DNA of 64,000 nt from NCBI RefSeq assembly GCF_000304475.1, contig NC_018948.1, positions 543,728 to 607,727 on the forward strand, given 5' to 3'. The notes beneath the pieces were generated by a model. It saw only the letters and a list, made by a program, of their open reading frames with translations. It was not told the DNA's origin and did not search any database. Origin of the DNA: Kazachstania africana CBS 2517. Lineage: Eukaryota > Ascomycota > Saccharomycetes > Saccharomycetales > Saccharomycetaceae. Position numbers and translations under genes: made by a program. Below, piece by piece: positions 9,906 to 22,162 of the stretch (its first letter is position 1; every line of letters begins with the position of its first letter).

Positions 9906-10331
9906 TTAATTGAATAGGGCATCTTCATCACCATCCCAATTGCTGTTGAAAAACCAAGAAAATATAACGATGCTTGAATAAATGATCAGACCACCTAGTA
10001 TGCTCATGGCACAACTGACGGATGTAATATATTGACAGTGGTATAAGATTAATGGTAATGTGATACCGCTAGTGACGAAAGTACCAGTTAAGAAATGTGC
10101 GAAATCTTGACCAGCATGTGTAGAATCCGTCATAAAATCAGAAGTACTGTAAGCGGTAGATCCTGATCCAAACAGTGAGTTTGGTAAAGGTGCCACTAGA
10201 AAAAGTAAGATATCGAATAGTGGATAGTAATTATGAAATAGTGCACAACTTAAAATCACCAGTAGAAAACCAAGGGCTAAGAAACCCGACAACGATATAA
10301 TTTTAGTCAATGGAGACACTTTGAACTTCAT
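9906..10331 (-). CDS. VPS55: Late endosomal protein Vps55 (OB-RGRP family)
   Basis: This 141-residue protein (S. cerevisiae 140) has four hydrophobic segments, at about 10-30, 34-47, 78-98 and 104-126. It belongs to the Vps55/leptin-receptor-overlapping-transcript family, which acts with Vps68 in traffic from late endosome to vacuole. The central loop is polar, with a SDFMTDS segment near 64-70. ATG at 10329-10331. Its position next to SSC1 on the same strand matches YJR044C-YJR045C. Confidence 0.93.
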   Translation of the reverse strand: MKFKVSPLTKIISLSGFLALGFLLVILSCALFHNYYPLFDILLFLVAPLPNSLFGSGSTAYSTSDFMTDSTHAGQDFAHFLTGTFVTSGITLPLILYHCQYITSVSCAMSILGGLIIYSSIVIFSWFFNSNWDGDEDALFN

Positions 10332-10591
10332 TTTTATAAACTGTAACTCAGTACTGATACCTGTTCCCTTGTTGGATATTCCACTCTTATATAGGGGGAA
10401 TCCTTACAAAGTGAACAGTTTTCAATGGTGCAATTCTAAATCCTGTTTTAAATTGTGCGCGAAGTAATAAGAAAACGAGATTTTTATAATCTTAACAGTA
10501 ACTTACATATATATAGAGATATTTTCAAATAAAAAAACGACTAAATACAGGATGGGATTATATATATATACGGATGTCAGTGTGACGGTAT

Positions 10592-12553
10592 TTATTGTTT
10601 GGTTTCGCCACCTTCATTTGATTGGGTGTTGGAAGAAGAAGAATCTTGGTTCTTGTACATTTGTTCGAACAATTTCATGGAAGCAGTTTGTAAATCGTCA
10701 GTCTTGGTCTTCAATTCTTCAGCGTTTACTTCTTCACCGGCTTGAACCTTGGCAACAATTTCTCTCAATGAGGCAATTTGGTCCTTGACCTTTTGTGCTT
10801 CGGCCTTGTCTAATTTACCTTCGAATTCTTTCAAGGAGTTTTCGGTGTCATTTGCTAGTTGATCAGCCTTGTTTGCGGTTTCAATGGACTTCTTTCTAGC
10901 TTCATCTTGAGTCTTGAATTTTTCAGCATCGTTAACCATCTGTTCAATTTCAGCATCAGATAAACCAGAGGAACCGGCAACTGTGATGGAGGAATCCTTG
11001 TTTGTGGCTTTGTCTCTTGCAGAAACGTTGATGATACCATCAGCATCGATATCAAAAGTGACTTCAATTTGTGGAACGCCCTTTGGAGCTGGAGGAATAC
11101 CGGATAAGTTGAAGTTACCAATCAACTTGTTGTCTCTGACTAATTCCCTTTCACCTTGGAAGACTCTAATTTCGACAGAAGTTTGACCTGCTGCAGCGGT
11201 GGAGAAAATTTGAGATTTCTTAGTTGGGATTGTAGTGTTTCTTGGAATCAATCTAGTGAAAACACCACCTAAAGTTTCAATACCAAGGGATAATGGGGTA
11301 ACATCCAATAGAAGGACATCAGTGACTTCACCAGATAAAACAGCACCTTGAATTGCAGCACCAATGGCAACAGCTTCATCTGGGTTAACAGCCTTTGATG
11401 GTTCTTTGTTGAATAATTGTTTGACGGTTTCAATCACCTTTGGCATTCTGGACATACCACCAACCAAAATGACGTCAGAAATATCGGAAGTGGATAAGTT
11501 AGCATCCTTTAATGCTTTCTTCACTGGATCGACAGTCCTCTTGACTAAAGGTTCGGTCAAAGTTTCGAACTGAGCTCTGCTGAACTTCATGTTGATATGT
11601 TTTGGACCAGAAGCATCTGCTGTGATAAAAGGTAAGTTAATTTCCGTTGAGACGGTTGAAGATAATTCAATCTTGGCCTTTTCTGCTGCCTCTCTTATTC
11701 TTTGAATGGCCATACGATCATTTTCTAAATCGATACCAGTTTCAGTCTTGAAACGAGAAACAATTTCTCTTAGTAAGTAAATATCGAAATCTTCACCACC
11801 TAAATGGGTATCACCATTAGTGGATTTGACTTCGAAGACACCATTATCAATATCTAAGATGGAGATATCAAAGGTACCACCACCTAAATCGAAAACTGCG
11901 ACGACTTTTGAATCTGATTTTTCCAGACCGTAAGCTAAAGCAGCGGCAGTTGGTTCGTTGACCACACGTAAAACGTTCAAACCGACAATTTGACCGGCGT
12001 CCTTTGTAGCCTGTCTTTGAGAGTCATTGAAATAAGCTGGCACGGTGACGACTGCGTTTTTAACAGTCATACCCAAGTATGCTTCAGCGGTTTCCTTCAT
12101 CTTATTTAGAACGAAACCCCCAATTTGAGATGGTGAATAAGATTGACCTCTTGCCTCGACCCACGCATCACCGTTGGTGTGCTTGACGATCTTGTAAGGA
12201 ACCTGCTTGATATCTCTTTGAACTTCCTTATCTTCGAATCTTCTACCAATCAAACGCTTTGTAGCAAATAAAGTATTTTCAGGATTAACAACAGCTTGAC
12301 GTTTAGCTGGAATACCAACCAATCTCTCACCTTCCTTCGTGAAGGCCACGACGGAAGGCGTGGTCCTTGAACCTTCCGAATTCTCAATGATCTTAGGAAT
12401 CTTACCTTCCATCAAGGCCACAGCAGAGTTCGTGGTACCCAAATCAATACCGATAACTTGACCTTGAACCTTGGTGGATTGTAGACGCGTTGAAATCGAA
12501 ACAACGGACTTCGATAGACTAGACCTACTTAGTATACTCTTGGCAGATAGCAT
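10592..12553 (-). CDS. SSC1: Mitochondrial Hsp70 (Ssc1)
   Basis: The product is 653 residues (S. cerevisiae Ssc1 654). A Ser/Arg-rich mitochondrial presequence covers roughly the first 28 residues. The actin-like ATPase domain follows, with the phosphate-1 motif IDLGTTNS near 35-42 and the phosphate-2 motif FDLGGGTFD. Next come the hydrophobic linker [13 protein letters not shown] near 414-426, the substrate-binding domain and an acidic helical lid ending in GGETKQ. Ssc1 is the matrix motor of the TIM23 import complex and a general matrix chaperone. Codon use is highly biased. Its divergent partner TAH11 matches the chromosome X order. Confidence 0.97.
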   Translation of the reverse strand: MLSAKSILSRSSLSKSVVSISTRLQSTKVQGQVIGIDLGTTNSAVALMEGKIPKIIENSEGSRTTPSVVAFTKEGERLVGIPAKRQAVVNPENTLFATKRLIGRRFEDKEVQRDIKQVPYKIVKHTNGDAWVEARGQSYSPSQIGGFVLNKMKETAEAYLGMTVKNAVVTVPAYFNDSQRQATKDAGQIVGLNVLRVVNEPTAAALAYGLEKSDSKVVAVFDLGGGTFDISILDIDNGVFEVKSTNGDTHLGGEDFDIYLLREIVSRFKTETGIDLENDRMAIQRIREAAEKAKIELSSTVSTEINLPFITADASGPKHINMKFSRAQFETLTEPLVKRTVDPVKKALKDANLSTSDISDVILVGGMSRMPKVIETVKQLFNKEPSKAVNPDEAVAIGAAIQGAVLSGEVTDVLLLDVTPLSLGIETLGGVFTRLIPRNTTIPTKKSQIFSTAAAGQTSVEIRVFQGERELVRDNKLIGNFNLSGIPPAPKGVPQIEVTFDIDADGIINVSARDKATNKDSSITVAGSSGLSDAEIEQMVNDAEKFKTQDEARKKSIETANKADQLANDTENSLKEFEGKLDKAEAQKVKDQIASLREIVAKVQAGEEVNAEELKTKTDDLQTASMKLFEQMYKNQDSSSSNTQSNEGGETKQ

Positions 12554-12842
12554 TCTATAACTTGTGAGACTTCTTCTCCTACTTCAAATGTAAAAGCGTT
12601 CTCCTACTATAACCTGTTTTCTTAATCTTTTATAGCATCCACCACCACCACGGTTTCGCCCACCGCAAATTTTGATGGACGAATTCCGTAGAAATCGATG
12701 GAAAAATAGCCTGGCTGCCTATACTGGTCATCGCTCGTTGGGCGTGACTCACAGACGGCTACTTTGAGCTTGAAGAAGTGCTTTGAGTGTATCTTTGGTT
12801 GTGGTGTTGGGTAACGGTAGTGTTGGGGTGCGAGTGGGAGCA

Positions 12843-14504
12843 ATGAGTAGGTTGCCAGTGATAGATTTGGATGCTGTATCTTCCGAGGATGACATTTTGC
12901 CTGTTTTGAAGGCTATTTTGGTGAATTACGATACTTTCCTGCTGAAGAACTATGCCAACACGTTAGATACTGGGTCTTTGGGTGAGATCGATTTGGAACA
13001 AGGCTTCGATGCGAATTTCACCGGGACAGTGCAGATTGAAGAGCATACGTATCTGGAACAGTACATTGCTACTACGGACACGAGTCTGCAATTCGACAGA
13101 GCATGCACTGATCAGGGTTTGAACAAGATTTCTGCCAAATTGCTGAAATTGGCCATTTTTTTTGGTCAATTGGCATTGAATGCCATGGATGGGACCAACG
13201 ATATCGATTTGGAGAAGCATTATTCTACGAAATTGACTCGTTACTATTCTGCACAGGCTGGTAACATGACGTTGTTTGACGGTGAATCCATCGAGTACCT
13301 CTCACCAAAGAATTATACGACACACGTAAGCACAGGTATCTTAACGATTTTCCCACAGGCATGCGGAATCAGATACAAACCTATCACGACGTCCAATGAC
13401 GATAATGTATGGACCGTAGTGGATGAACCGGATTGTCTTTTGTTCCATACGGGCACATATTTACAGACTATTTCTCATGGGTTGCATTCGACATCACCGA
13501 TTCAAATTGACATCAATAGACATAACATCTTGCATTTGACTGTGTACCCTGAAATGGGACTCCAAGTAGGGGCCGAAGAGACCATTGCTTCGTTACTATT
13601 GAAACAACAGATAGTGGAATTACCGAGTGTTGGTGGCACGTATTACCAGGATGAACTATCGAGATTGAACTTGAAGAAAAAGATAAAATTTTATGGGAAA
13701 TTGTTCGCCACTGTGGAGACTATTGTGTCGTTGAATTACATAAGTAAGCCTCGTGATATGGCCATGGAGGTGGACAAGATCTTGGTCCAATGTACGAATT
13801 TGATGCAAAATAAGATCACAGAGGATGATTTTCTGAAAATGCTATCGATATGGCCAGGTGTTTACAACGTGGAGGTGAATTTTAATGGAGAATTGACTGT
13901 TAGATTACCTTTCTCCAATAATCTTCTGAAATTGACGAACAATTCAAGAAAGTTACAGTACGTTCAACTGATCGAAGCATGGTATGAAAAACAGTTGCAA
14001 AGGCGTCATGGTGCACCAGCGGAAGATCTTGACCCTGTAAAGTTTCAAAAGAGACATTACCATCGTGATGGACTGGTCAAAGCCAACAAGACGACCACAA
14101 GGAGAACGTACATTTCCAACTCAAAAGACAAATTCATTTTCCAAGAGAAAAGAGATGATTCACAAGTAAATCTACTGAACAGAATCAAAGCAAAAGAGAG
14201 AACTGCCATGGAGGAACTACAATTGAGAGAATCCCAATACGATAAATTTTTAAAAGTCAAGATGCAAAAGATAATGAGTATATTACAAACTCTTGTCGAG
14301 AATGAGCCGTACACAATGACGTATCTCAATTCCCTGGTGGTAGATTCATTGAGAGATGGTAATAACCCAATAAGTGAAGAAGAATCTGAGCAATGTCTCT
14401 TGAAGATCCAGCAATGGCTAGGTGAGGACACGATGAGATTGATCACTGTGAAGAACGGGTTGAAAGTTTTAAAATGGCGGGGATTAAATGGTGTGACGTT
14501 ATGA
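12843..14504 (+). CDS. TAH11: Replication licensing factor Tah11/Cdt1
   Basis: The product is 553 residues from the first ATG (12843); the frame continues upstream only to a TTG. It starts MSRLPVIDLDAVSSEDD. The N-terminal half resembles an isopenicillin-N-synthase/2-oxoglutarate dioxygenase fold (for example the DCLLFHTGTYLQTISHG stretch), which yeast Cdt1 carries as a degenerate, probably inactive domain. The C-terminal half contains winged-helix-type segments and the Mcm-binding region (MRLITVKNGLKVLKWRG near the end). Cdt1 loads Mcm2-7 onto origins with ORC and Cdc6. S. cerevisiae Tah11 is 604 residues. Its position between SSC1 and eIF5A matches YJR045C-YJR046W-YJR047C. Confidence 0.88.
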   Translation: MSRLPVIDLDAVSSEDDILPVLKAILVNYDTFLLKNYANTLDTGSLGEIDLEQGFDANFTGTVQIEEHTYLEQYIATTDTSLQFDRACTDQGLNKISAKLLKLAIFFGQLALNAMDGTNDIDLEKHYSTKLTRYYSAQAGNMTLFDGESIEYLSPKNYTTHVSTGILTIFPQACGIRYKPITTSNDDNVWTVVDEPDCLLFHTGTYLQTISHGLHSTSPIQIDINRHNILHLTVYPEMGLQVGAEETIASLLLKQQIVELPSVGGTYYQDELSRLNLKKKIKFYGKLFATVETIVSLNYISKPRDMAMEVDKILVQCTNLMQNKITEDDFLKMLSIWPGVYNVEVNFNGELTVRLPFSNNLLKLTNNSRKLQYVQLIEAWYEKQLQRRHGAPAEDLDPVKFQKRHYHRDGLVKANKTTTRRTYISNSKDKFIFQEKRDDSQVNLLNRIKAKERTAMEELQLRESQYDKFLKVKMQKIMSILQTLVENEPYTMTYLNSLVVDSLRDGNNPISEEESEQCLLKIQQWLGEDTMRLITVKNGLKVLKWRGLNGVTL

Positions 14505-14687
14505 AACAAGGGATTGAAAAAAAAAAATAATAATGAGAATAAAGTACAAATCGAAGGTTCTTTACTATATAGGATAAATAGGATGATACATATATAAAAT
14601 AAAAAGAAGATTCGAAGGGTTTGGAGAATGCATAAAAATTGTTTTAAAAACCCTTGAAATCATCATCGTAAGAAAGAAGTGATATAA

Positions 14688-15161
14688 TCAATCAGATCTT
14701 GGAGCTTCCTTGAAAGAAATAGCAGCTTCTTCGTTCATGGCAGCGATGATAGTGACCATTAAGTCCTTACCTTCGTCGAAAGCAGCTTGCATAGTTTCAC
14801 CTAATTCACCTTCTGGGGCTTTGACATCATCCTTAGTTTCACCATCTGGGGTCATTAAGGATAAGAAACCGTCATCAATGTCTAATAATTGGAATTCAGT
14901 TCTCTTAACGAATGGACATTCCATGTTGTGAGTGGATGGAGATAAATCTTCTAACTTCTTACCAGTAAAGATATCTAAAGCAACTAAATGGACTTTAGCG
15001 TGACCGTGCTTACCGGTCTTGGAAGTGGACATATCAACAATCTTACATGGTCTACCCTTGATAACAACGAAACCGTTCTTTCTTAAAGCGGAACATTGCA
15101 TTGGGTAAGTAGCGGAGGAACCAGCGTCAGCAACTTCGAAATTGTGTTCTTCTTCAGCCAT
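14688..15161 (-). CDS. HYP2: Translation factor eIF5A (HYP2/ANB1)
   Basis: The product is 157 residues, the family length. It contains the hypusination loop [10 protein letters not shown] (around residues 47-56, modified Lys near 51) and the conserved [20 protein letters not shown] region. eIF5A promotes peptide-bond formation at stalling motifs and aids termination. S. cerevisiae has two copies, HYP2 (chromosome V, beside ANP1) and ANB1 (chromosome X, beside TAH11). This single locus is flanked by both neighbours, so assignment to one ohnolog is arbitrary. Codon bias is very strong. Confidence 0.97.
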   Translation of the reverse strand: MAEEEHNFEVADAGSSATYPMQCSALRKNGFVVIKGRPCKIVDMSTSKTGKHGHAKVHLVALDIFTGKKLEDLSPSTHNMECPFVKRTEFQLLDIDDGFLSLMTPDGETKDDVKAPEGELGETMQAAFDEGKDLMVTIIAAMNEEAAISFKEAPRSD

Positions 15162-15489
15162 TTTTTCTATTATTTGATTTATTTATCTTATTACTCTTTC
15201 AATTGGAAACTACTAACAACAGGCACGTTTTCTATTCTTCTCCCCCATCGGTGCCTTAAATAAAACTTTTCTCGAGGCGAAAATTTCTACTTTTTTTTTT
15301 TTTTTTTTTTTGCCTGAAAATTTTTTTTGGTGGAAAAAAAAAATTTTTTTTGAAATTGGGACTGTCGAAACCCGTACACCGCGACGGGAAAGCCTGCCTG
15401 AGATATCAGAAATTGCAAGACAGACAGAGTTATATATGGAAGGCCTGAGAGTTGTTGTTTGGCGTTATATGGTGAAAAGTAGAACAAAT
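15162..15489. promoter_or_regulatory. Divergent eIF5A/ANP1 promoter with poly(dA:dT) tracts
   Basis: The region contains T21 at 15291-15311, T8 at 15321-15328, A10 at 15334-15343 and T8 at 15344-15351. Such tracts exclude nucleosomes in yeast promoters. TGAAAATTTTT at 15315-15325 resembles the RRPE ribosome-biogenesis element. The tracts lie between two divergently transcribed genes, one of them very highly expressed. Confidence 0.65.
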
Positions 15490-16836
15490 ATGCAGTGGAA
15501 GCCATCGTCAACGTCTTCATCGGTGGTCAGTATAGCAGGGACTGTAGTGACTACGCTGCTGTTGCTCAGACTGTTGTTGTCCTCATCAGTCGTGCCTCTC
15601 GGTCTATCTCTGTTTGGACCTTACGTACCGGATTTTAAGAATGTACCTGGTGTGGAGTATTATGATCTACGTAACTACCAGGGGAATAGTGATGGATGGC
15701 AGCGTAACGACAGGATCCTGTTCTGTGTGCCACTAAGAGACGCTGCTGAACATCTCCCGATGTTCTTTGAACATCTCAATTTGATGACTTATCCACACAA
15801 TTTCATCGATTTATCCTTCCTAGTGAGTGACTCTTCAGATGACACCATGGGTGTCTTACTGTCCCACTTACAATCTGCTCAATCTCAGATGGATAAGTCT
15901 AAAAGATTCGGTAATATAGAGATCTATGAAAAGGATTTTGGTCAGATCATTGGTCAATCTTTCTCTGATAGACATGGTTTCGCGGCTCAGGGTCCTAGAA
16001 GAAAACTTATGGCAAGAGCAAGAAACTGGCTGGGCTCCGTGGCATTGAAACCGTACCATTCCTGGGTCTATTGGAGAGACGTGGACGTCGAAACTGTACC
16101 TCGCACAATCATGGAAGATCTAATGCATCACGATAAAGACGTCATCGTACCAAACGTATGGAGACCTCTTCCAGATTGGTTAGGGAACATCCAGCCTTAT
16201 GATCTTAATTCGTGGCAAGAATCCGAAGGTGGGTTACAGTTGGCAGAAGCGCTGGAGGAAGACGCGGTCATCGTGGAGGGGTACCCTGAATACGCTACAT
16301 GGAGGCCTCATCTAGCGTACATGAGAGATCCTAATGGCGATCCAGAAGAAGAAATGGAATTGGATGGTATCGGTGGTGTCTCAATTTTGTCTAAGGCTAA
16401 GGTGTTTCGTACGGGTTCTCACTTCCCTGCTTTCTCCTTTGAAAAACATGCTGAAACTGAAGCATTCGGAAGATTATCAAGAAGAATGAATTACAACGTC
16501 GTTGGGCTGCCTCATTACGTGATTTGGCACATTTACGAACCTTCCACCGAAGATTTAAAACATATGGCTTGGATGGCTGAAGAAGAAAAACGTAGATTGG
16601 AAGAATCAAGAATCAAAGATTTTTATGACAAGATTTGGAGAACAGGGTTTGAAGACGTTAGAGACGATTGGGCCGATGAAAGAGATGCCATCCTATTAAA
16701 TATCGATTACTCTGCAACTTCCGAAAGAAAAATTGCAGTGGATTGGTCTGAAAATGGAGACGGTTCAGAATTAGTCGAAAATAACGTTCAAGAACCAAAT
16801 AGGGAAGTCCCAGCAGATTTCGATCCTTCTCTATAA
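15490..16836 (+). CDS. ANP1: Golgi mannan polymerase II subunit Anp1
   Basis: The frame is open from 15310 but has no ATG before 15436. ATGs at 15436, 15469 and 15490 are possible. I choose 15490 because the resulting start (MQWKPSS, 448 residues) puts the signal-anchor (about 12-34) where Anp1 has it. The lumenal domain is the Anp1/Mnn9/Van1 type: FCVPLRDAAEHLPMFF, FLVSDSSDDTMGVLL, the RDVDVE metal-binding region and GIGGVSILSKAKVFRTG. It is an alpha-1,6-mannosyltransferase complex subunit. The Gln-rich C-terminal tail seen in S. cerevisiae is absent. Tandem arrangement with the RAD23-like gene matches YEL036C-YEL037C. Confidence 0.95.
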   Translation: MQWKPSSTSSSVVSIAGTVVTTLLLLRLLLSSSVVPLGLSLFGPYVPDFKNVPGVEYYDLRNYQGNSDGWQRNDRILFCVPLRDAAEHLPMFFEHLNLMTYPHNFIDLSFLVSDSSDDTMGVLLSHLQSAQSQMDKSKRFGNIEIYEKDFGQIIGQSFSDRHGFAAQGPRRKLMARARNWLGSVALKPYHSWVYWRDVDVETVPRTIMEDLMHHDKDVIVPNVWRPLPDWLGNIQPYDLNSWQESEGGLQLAEALEEDAVIVEGYPEYATWRPHLAYMRDPNGDPEEEMELDGIGGVSILSKAKVFRTGSHFPAFSFEKHAETEAFGRLSRRMNYNVVGLPHYVIWHIYEPSTEDLKHMAWMAEEEKRRLEESRIKDFYDKIWRTGFEDVRDDWADERDAILLNIDYSATSERKIAVDWSENGDGSELVENNVQEPNREVPADFDPSL

Positions 16837-16906
16837 TTAAGTTTGTCATGTAAATTTTCAAAGTATATATATATAAAGTAATAATTGCAATATTTAACAT
16901 CTATAA

Positions 16907-16927
16907 ATGAAGAACCTCACCCGCTGA
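16907..16927 (+). promoter_or_regulatory. Short upstream ORF before the RAD23-like gene
   Basis: ATG at 16907 opens a six-codon frame ending in TGA at 16925-16927, 32 bp before the main ATG at 16960. If it is in the transcript it would lower translation of the RAD23-like protein. Transcript ends are unknown. Confidence 0.4.
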
Positions 16928-16959
16928 AAAAAAACTACTGGTCCACTAAAGGTGAATTA

Positions 16960-17604
16960 ATGAAACTGTACATCAAAGATCCCAGAACAAGGTCCAAATT
17001 TCAACTGAATGGAACCGTCAATGATACCGTCCGGGATTTGAAACACCATATCGTTAAAAGTCACAAGTTAGTGTGTCATACGGATGAAATAAGTCTCATA
17101 TATTCAGGGAAGCTTTTGCAGGATGATGCAACATTGAACTCGTTGCACTTAAAGGACAACGCACAAATTGTAATGCTCATACGACGTAGGCCATCACCGA
17201 TTTCAGATAATGATAAAAAGATTAGACGACTAGTCGAACTAGGGTTTCAAAGGGATAGCGTCATCGATGCGTTGGAGGCTCATAATTACAATACAGAAGA
17301 TGCATTAACAGAGTTAACCACTGTTACTGAATCGCATACGATAGAGAGTGACCCGACAAGACTCTTTGTAGAGGTCACACTAGAAGATCTCATTGCATTG
17401 AGACAAATCAAAGATGGAGATACCGAAGCAATACGACCATTAATTACTAGCCTCACCGAGAGGTACCCTCATTTGGCAAATGATCTACAAAGTGATCCCG
17501 ATAAGTACGTCAATATCATGTTGAATCTTATGAACGATACTGTAAGTAGCAATGCCAAGGAATTTGAAGCCAGCGAAAGTGAGAGTGAGCAAGATTCTGC
17601 ATAA
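16960..17604 (+). CDS. RAD23: Shortened Rad23-like ubiquitin receptor (UBL-UBA-Rad4-binding, no second UBA)
   Basis: The product is 214 residues from ATG 16960, about half the length of S. cerevisiae Rad23 (398). A ubiquitin-like domain occupies about 1-75 (LIYSGKLLQDDATLN is typical). A first UBA domain follows near 85-125 (IRRLVELGFQRDSVIDALEA). A Rad4/XPC-binding domain follows at about 142-195 (VTLEDLIALRQI, then ITSLTERYPHLANDL). It ends in a Glu/Ser-rich acidic tail, SESESEQDSA. The second UBA, which protects Rad23 from degradation, is absent, and so are the long linkers. Synteny with ANP1 supports the RAD23 locus. It is probably a diverged ohnolog with a full-length copy elsewhere, but that cannot be seen here. 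Confidence 0.82.
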   Translation: MKLYIKDPRTRSKFQLNGTVNDTVRDLKHHIVKSHKLVCHTDEISLIYSGKLLQDDATLNSLHLKDNAQIVMLIRRRPSPISDNDKKIRRLVELGFQRDSVIDALEAHNYNTEDALTELTTVTESHTIESDPTRLFVEVTLEDLIALRQIKDGDTEAIRPLITSLTERYPHLANDLQSDPDKYVNIMLNLMNDTVSSNAKEFEASESESEQDSA

Positions 17605-17796
17605 CTTCACAAATTTTGATTCATATCATCCTTCTAATGTCAAAACAAGCTGCCATTCATTACATCTTGGAGTTTCCAAGCTTTCACTGAATCTGCCATC
17701 TTCACAGTAGCAATATAAGATCAACGTCTACCCATCCATAATTTCTTTATTGATCATCATATAAACAATTATATAAACATTAAAATACCGTTGAAT

Positions 17797-19281
17797 TCAT
17801 ATGGTAAATTTTACGTTTGGTTTAAAGTTTGGCTGTTCAACACAAACCTCTTCAGGTTCTTTATCTTCAGCATTTTCATCAGAAATATCTGACTCACTTA
17901 AGCTACTTCCATTCGTATTTTTACCCCTCTCATCGAAAATTTTAGGTTCTTCAATCTCTTCTTCAGACGATGAACTCAATTTTTCAATGTTCTTAGATTC
18001 AATAGCATATTTTTCCTTATTCTTAGGAGATAACATATGCGTTAACGATTTTTGTTGTTCTCTGACATTCCAATTCAATGTCCTACTTATACTGTTAATG
18101 AATTCCATAGGTGACGATTCCACCGTAGGGAAGCTATATGGACTTGCTGAAATAGTTATAAAATCTCCCTTTTGTAACTCAGTCCTATCTTTACCATCAA
18201 ACGAAGCCCATGCAGTACTTCTTGATTTCGCGGATACTTTCACTTTCAAATTGATATTATCTGGTAAAATAATAGGTCGGAAACTTAAAGTATGTGGACA
18301 TATTGGCGTCACTGCTATAGCATTCACTGTGGGACATACAAGAGAGCCACCTGCACTTAATGAGTATGCTGTAGACCCCGTCGGCGTAGCAATGATTAGG
18401 CCATCTGCCTGTGCCACTGTCATCAAGGAACCGTCTCCATATAACTCTAACATTGAGATGAATGGACTTGGACCACGATCTATTGTCAGTTCATTCAGTA
18501 TATGGTGAGTAGAGACTAATTCTACGACGCAAATGTTTTTACCCGTCCTTGGATCTCGTTCTGGTTTATGTCTTCTATAAAGTTTACATTCTAGCCGAAG
18601 TCTTAAATAAGTTCTAATCTTCTTATTCAAGATATCTGGAAGATCCTTTCTGAAATTCTCAAACTTAAAATTGGTTAGAAATCCCAGAGATCCCAATGAA
18701 AAGGACATAATCGGTGGCACATGTTTCTTGAAAATGGAACTGACGTATAAAACCGTACCATCACCACCCATAGTGACGACCAGATCAAAGAAAACGTCAT
18801 TGCTATCAATGAAATCCGTAGTCCAGTATTTGATCCTACTAGCGACACACTTAGAATCTTTGCAAATCTCTATTGCACTGAATTTACTGTCATTTTTCAA
18901 TACTGAATCCACGTAGACGTTAATATGCGGGAAAGTGCACAACACCCATTCAACGAGTTCTCTGGTCAGATAGTACAGAGAAACATCGTTTAATTTCGTC
19001 ACGATCATCAAGTTTTCCACTTGAAGATCAACCTTCGTATTGATAATATCCTTGGAAAGCATCCGGACCCCATACGCAGTCGTAGCATACTGAAAATGTG
19101 TATTTGCAGAACTCCTGTTGCGAGAATGAGGAGTCACAAGACTTGAAACGCTTCCATTACTCAAATTACTCAACGATTCTCTAGATTCATTCTCCTTATT
19201 GCTCAGCGATCTTAATGCTGGATCGCCTGCAACCATCAAACGACCCGACATCTTAGCCTTTGGTAAATTCTCTTCCATCAT
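17797..19281 (-). CDS. UTR1: ATP-NAD(H) kinase, Utr1/Yef1 type
   Basis: The product is 494 residues from the ATG at 19279-19281 (the frame reaches only GTG upstream); a second ATG follows directly. The NAD-kinase motif MGGDGTVLYVSSIF lies near residues 176-189, followed by SLGSLGFLTNF and the second conserved region ADGLIIATPTGSTAYSLSAGGS. The N- and C-terminal extensions are low-complexity and acidic, as in Utr1 (530) and Yef1 (495). It makes NADP(H) in the cytosol. The neighbour ISY1 matches YJR049C-YJR050W, which favours UTR1, though a single ancestral-type locus cannot be told apart from YEF1. Confidence 0.93.
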   Translation of the reverse strand: MMEENLPKAKMSGRLMVAGDPALRSLSNKENESRESLSNLSNGSVSSLVTPHSRNRSSANTHFQYATTAYGVRMLSKDIINTKVDLQVENLMIVTKLNDVSLYYLTRELVEWVLCTFPHINVYVDSVLKNDSKFSAIEICKDSKCVASRIKYWTTDFIDSNDVFFDLVVTMGGDGTVLYVSSIFKKHVPPIMSFSLGSLGFLTNFKFENFRKDLPDILNKKIRTYLRLRLECKLYRRHKPERDPRTGKNICVVELVSTHHILNELTIDRGPSPFISMLELYGDGSLMTVAQADGLIIATPTGSTAYSLSAGGSLVCPTVNAIAVTPICPHTLSFRPIILPDNINLKVKVSAKSRSTAWASFDGKDRTELQKGDFITISASPYSFPTVESSPMEFINSISRTLNWNVREQQKSLTHMLSPKNKEKYAIESKNIEKLSSSSEEEIEEPKIFDERGKNTNGSSLSESDISDENAEDKEPEEVCVEQPNFKPNVKFTI

Positions 19282-19505
19282 GCGACACACACACAGACTC
19301 TAATGTTGAGCAACCTATCAACAACTCCTTTATATACCTTTTGCTTATCAAACGTATAGTGTAATTCCATGCAATATTGCAAATTATTTCCCTTGAAATA
19401 AGATATTCCCGATGCCAACGGAATCAAAATTTTGCAAACACTTAATATTAACAAGTTGAACAAAATAATTGGCTGATATCAGGCAGAAAGAGGTATCGAG
19501 ACGTG

Positions 19506-20183
19506 ATGAGTAGGAACATAGACAAGGCCAACTCTGTGCTGGTGAGGTACCAGGAACAACAAGCTAGCGAAACGGGTGGGTATAAGGATTATTCGCGGTA
19601 TAAGAGACCCAAGAGTGTGAATTCTGTTAAGACGTTGAAAGAGTGTCTCTCTTGGAGATCGCAGATTATCAGTGAGATCAAGTCTAATACCACCAGAATA
19701 TACGATCCATCGCTGGACGAAGTGACAACAAGAGATTTGAACGATACTATTAATGACGGCGTGGCAGAATTACAGAAGTGGGACCATCAGATCCTGAAGA
19801 AGTTCAACCATAGACCAGCAAAAGTGCATATTGGGGGTAAGATGATTTTGGGGAAACGCTATTTTGGCAGAAGTGTAGAGCTTCCCGAGATTAAGGAAGT
19901 AGTAGAGCAGGAACGCAATAGGAAGTTACAGGTCGATGAAGTTATTGATACTAAAAAGATTCCAGATAAGAAGAAGAACAAGCGGTACTATTCATGGGAC
20001 AACGCAGATGTGGACTTTGAGCAGGAATGGACCCATAAATTGAGAGAGTACTATAAGGATGAAATCGAACCAATGGAGGAAGATTCAGAAGATGCTGACT
20101 TCCAAGTACCCACATTGTCACAAATGGAGGTGTGGCTTGTCGAAAGACGGAAACAAAAGCTGCTTCAAGAGTTGCAACTTTAA
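19506..20183 (+). CDS. ISY1: Splicing factor Isy1
   Basis: The product is 225 residues from the ATG at 19506 (S. cerevisiae 235). It contains the Isy1 signature near the N-terminus: MMSRNIDKANSVLVRYQEQQ, then KRPKSVNSVKTLKECLSWR. The middle is a helical region, and the C-terminus (LSQMEVWLVERRKQKLLQEL) is a conserved helix. Isy1 is a Prp19-associated (NTC) spliceosome component at the catalytic stage. It is divergent from the NAD kinase gene. Confidence 0.93.
   Translation: MSRNIDKANSVLVRYQEQQASETGGYKDYSRYKRPKSVNSVKTLKECLSWRSQIISEIKSNTTRIYDPSLDEVTTRDLNDTINDGVAELQKWDHQILKKFNHRPAKVHIGGKMILGKRYFGRSVELPEIKEVVEQERNRKLQVDEVIDTKKIPDKKKNKRYYSWDNADVDFEQEWTHKLREYYKDEIEPMEEDSEDADFQVPTLSQMEVWLVERRKQKLLQELQL

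Positions 20184-22162
<1,979 letters not shown>

Noticed and set aside
15310..15489. Extended N-terminus of ANP1 in the open upstream frame
   Set aside because: The upstream part begins at a TTG inside the poly(dA:dT) promoter, and Anp1 is expected to start just before the signal-anchor.
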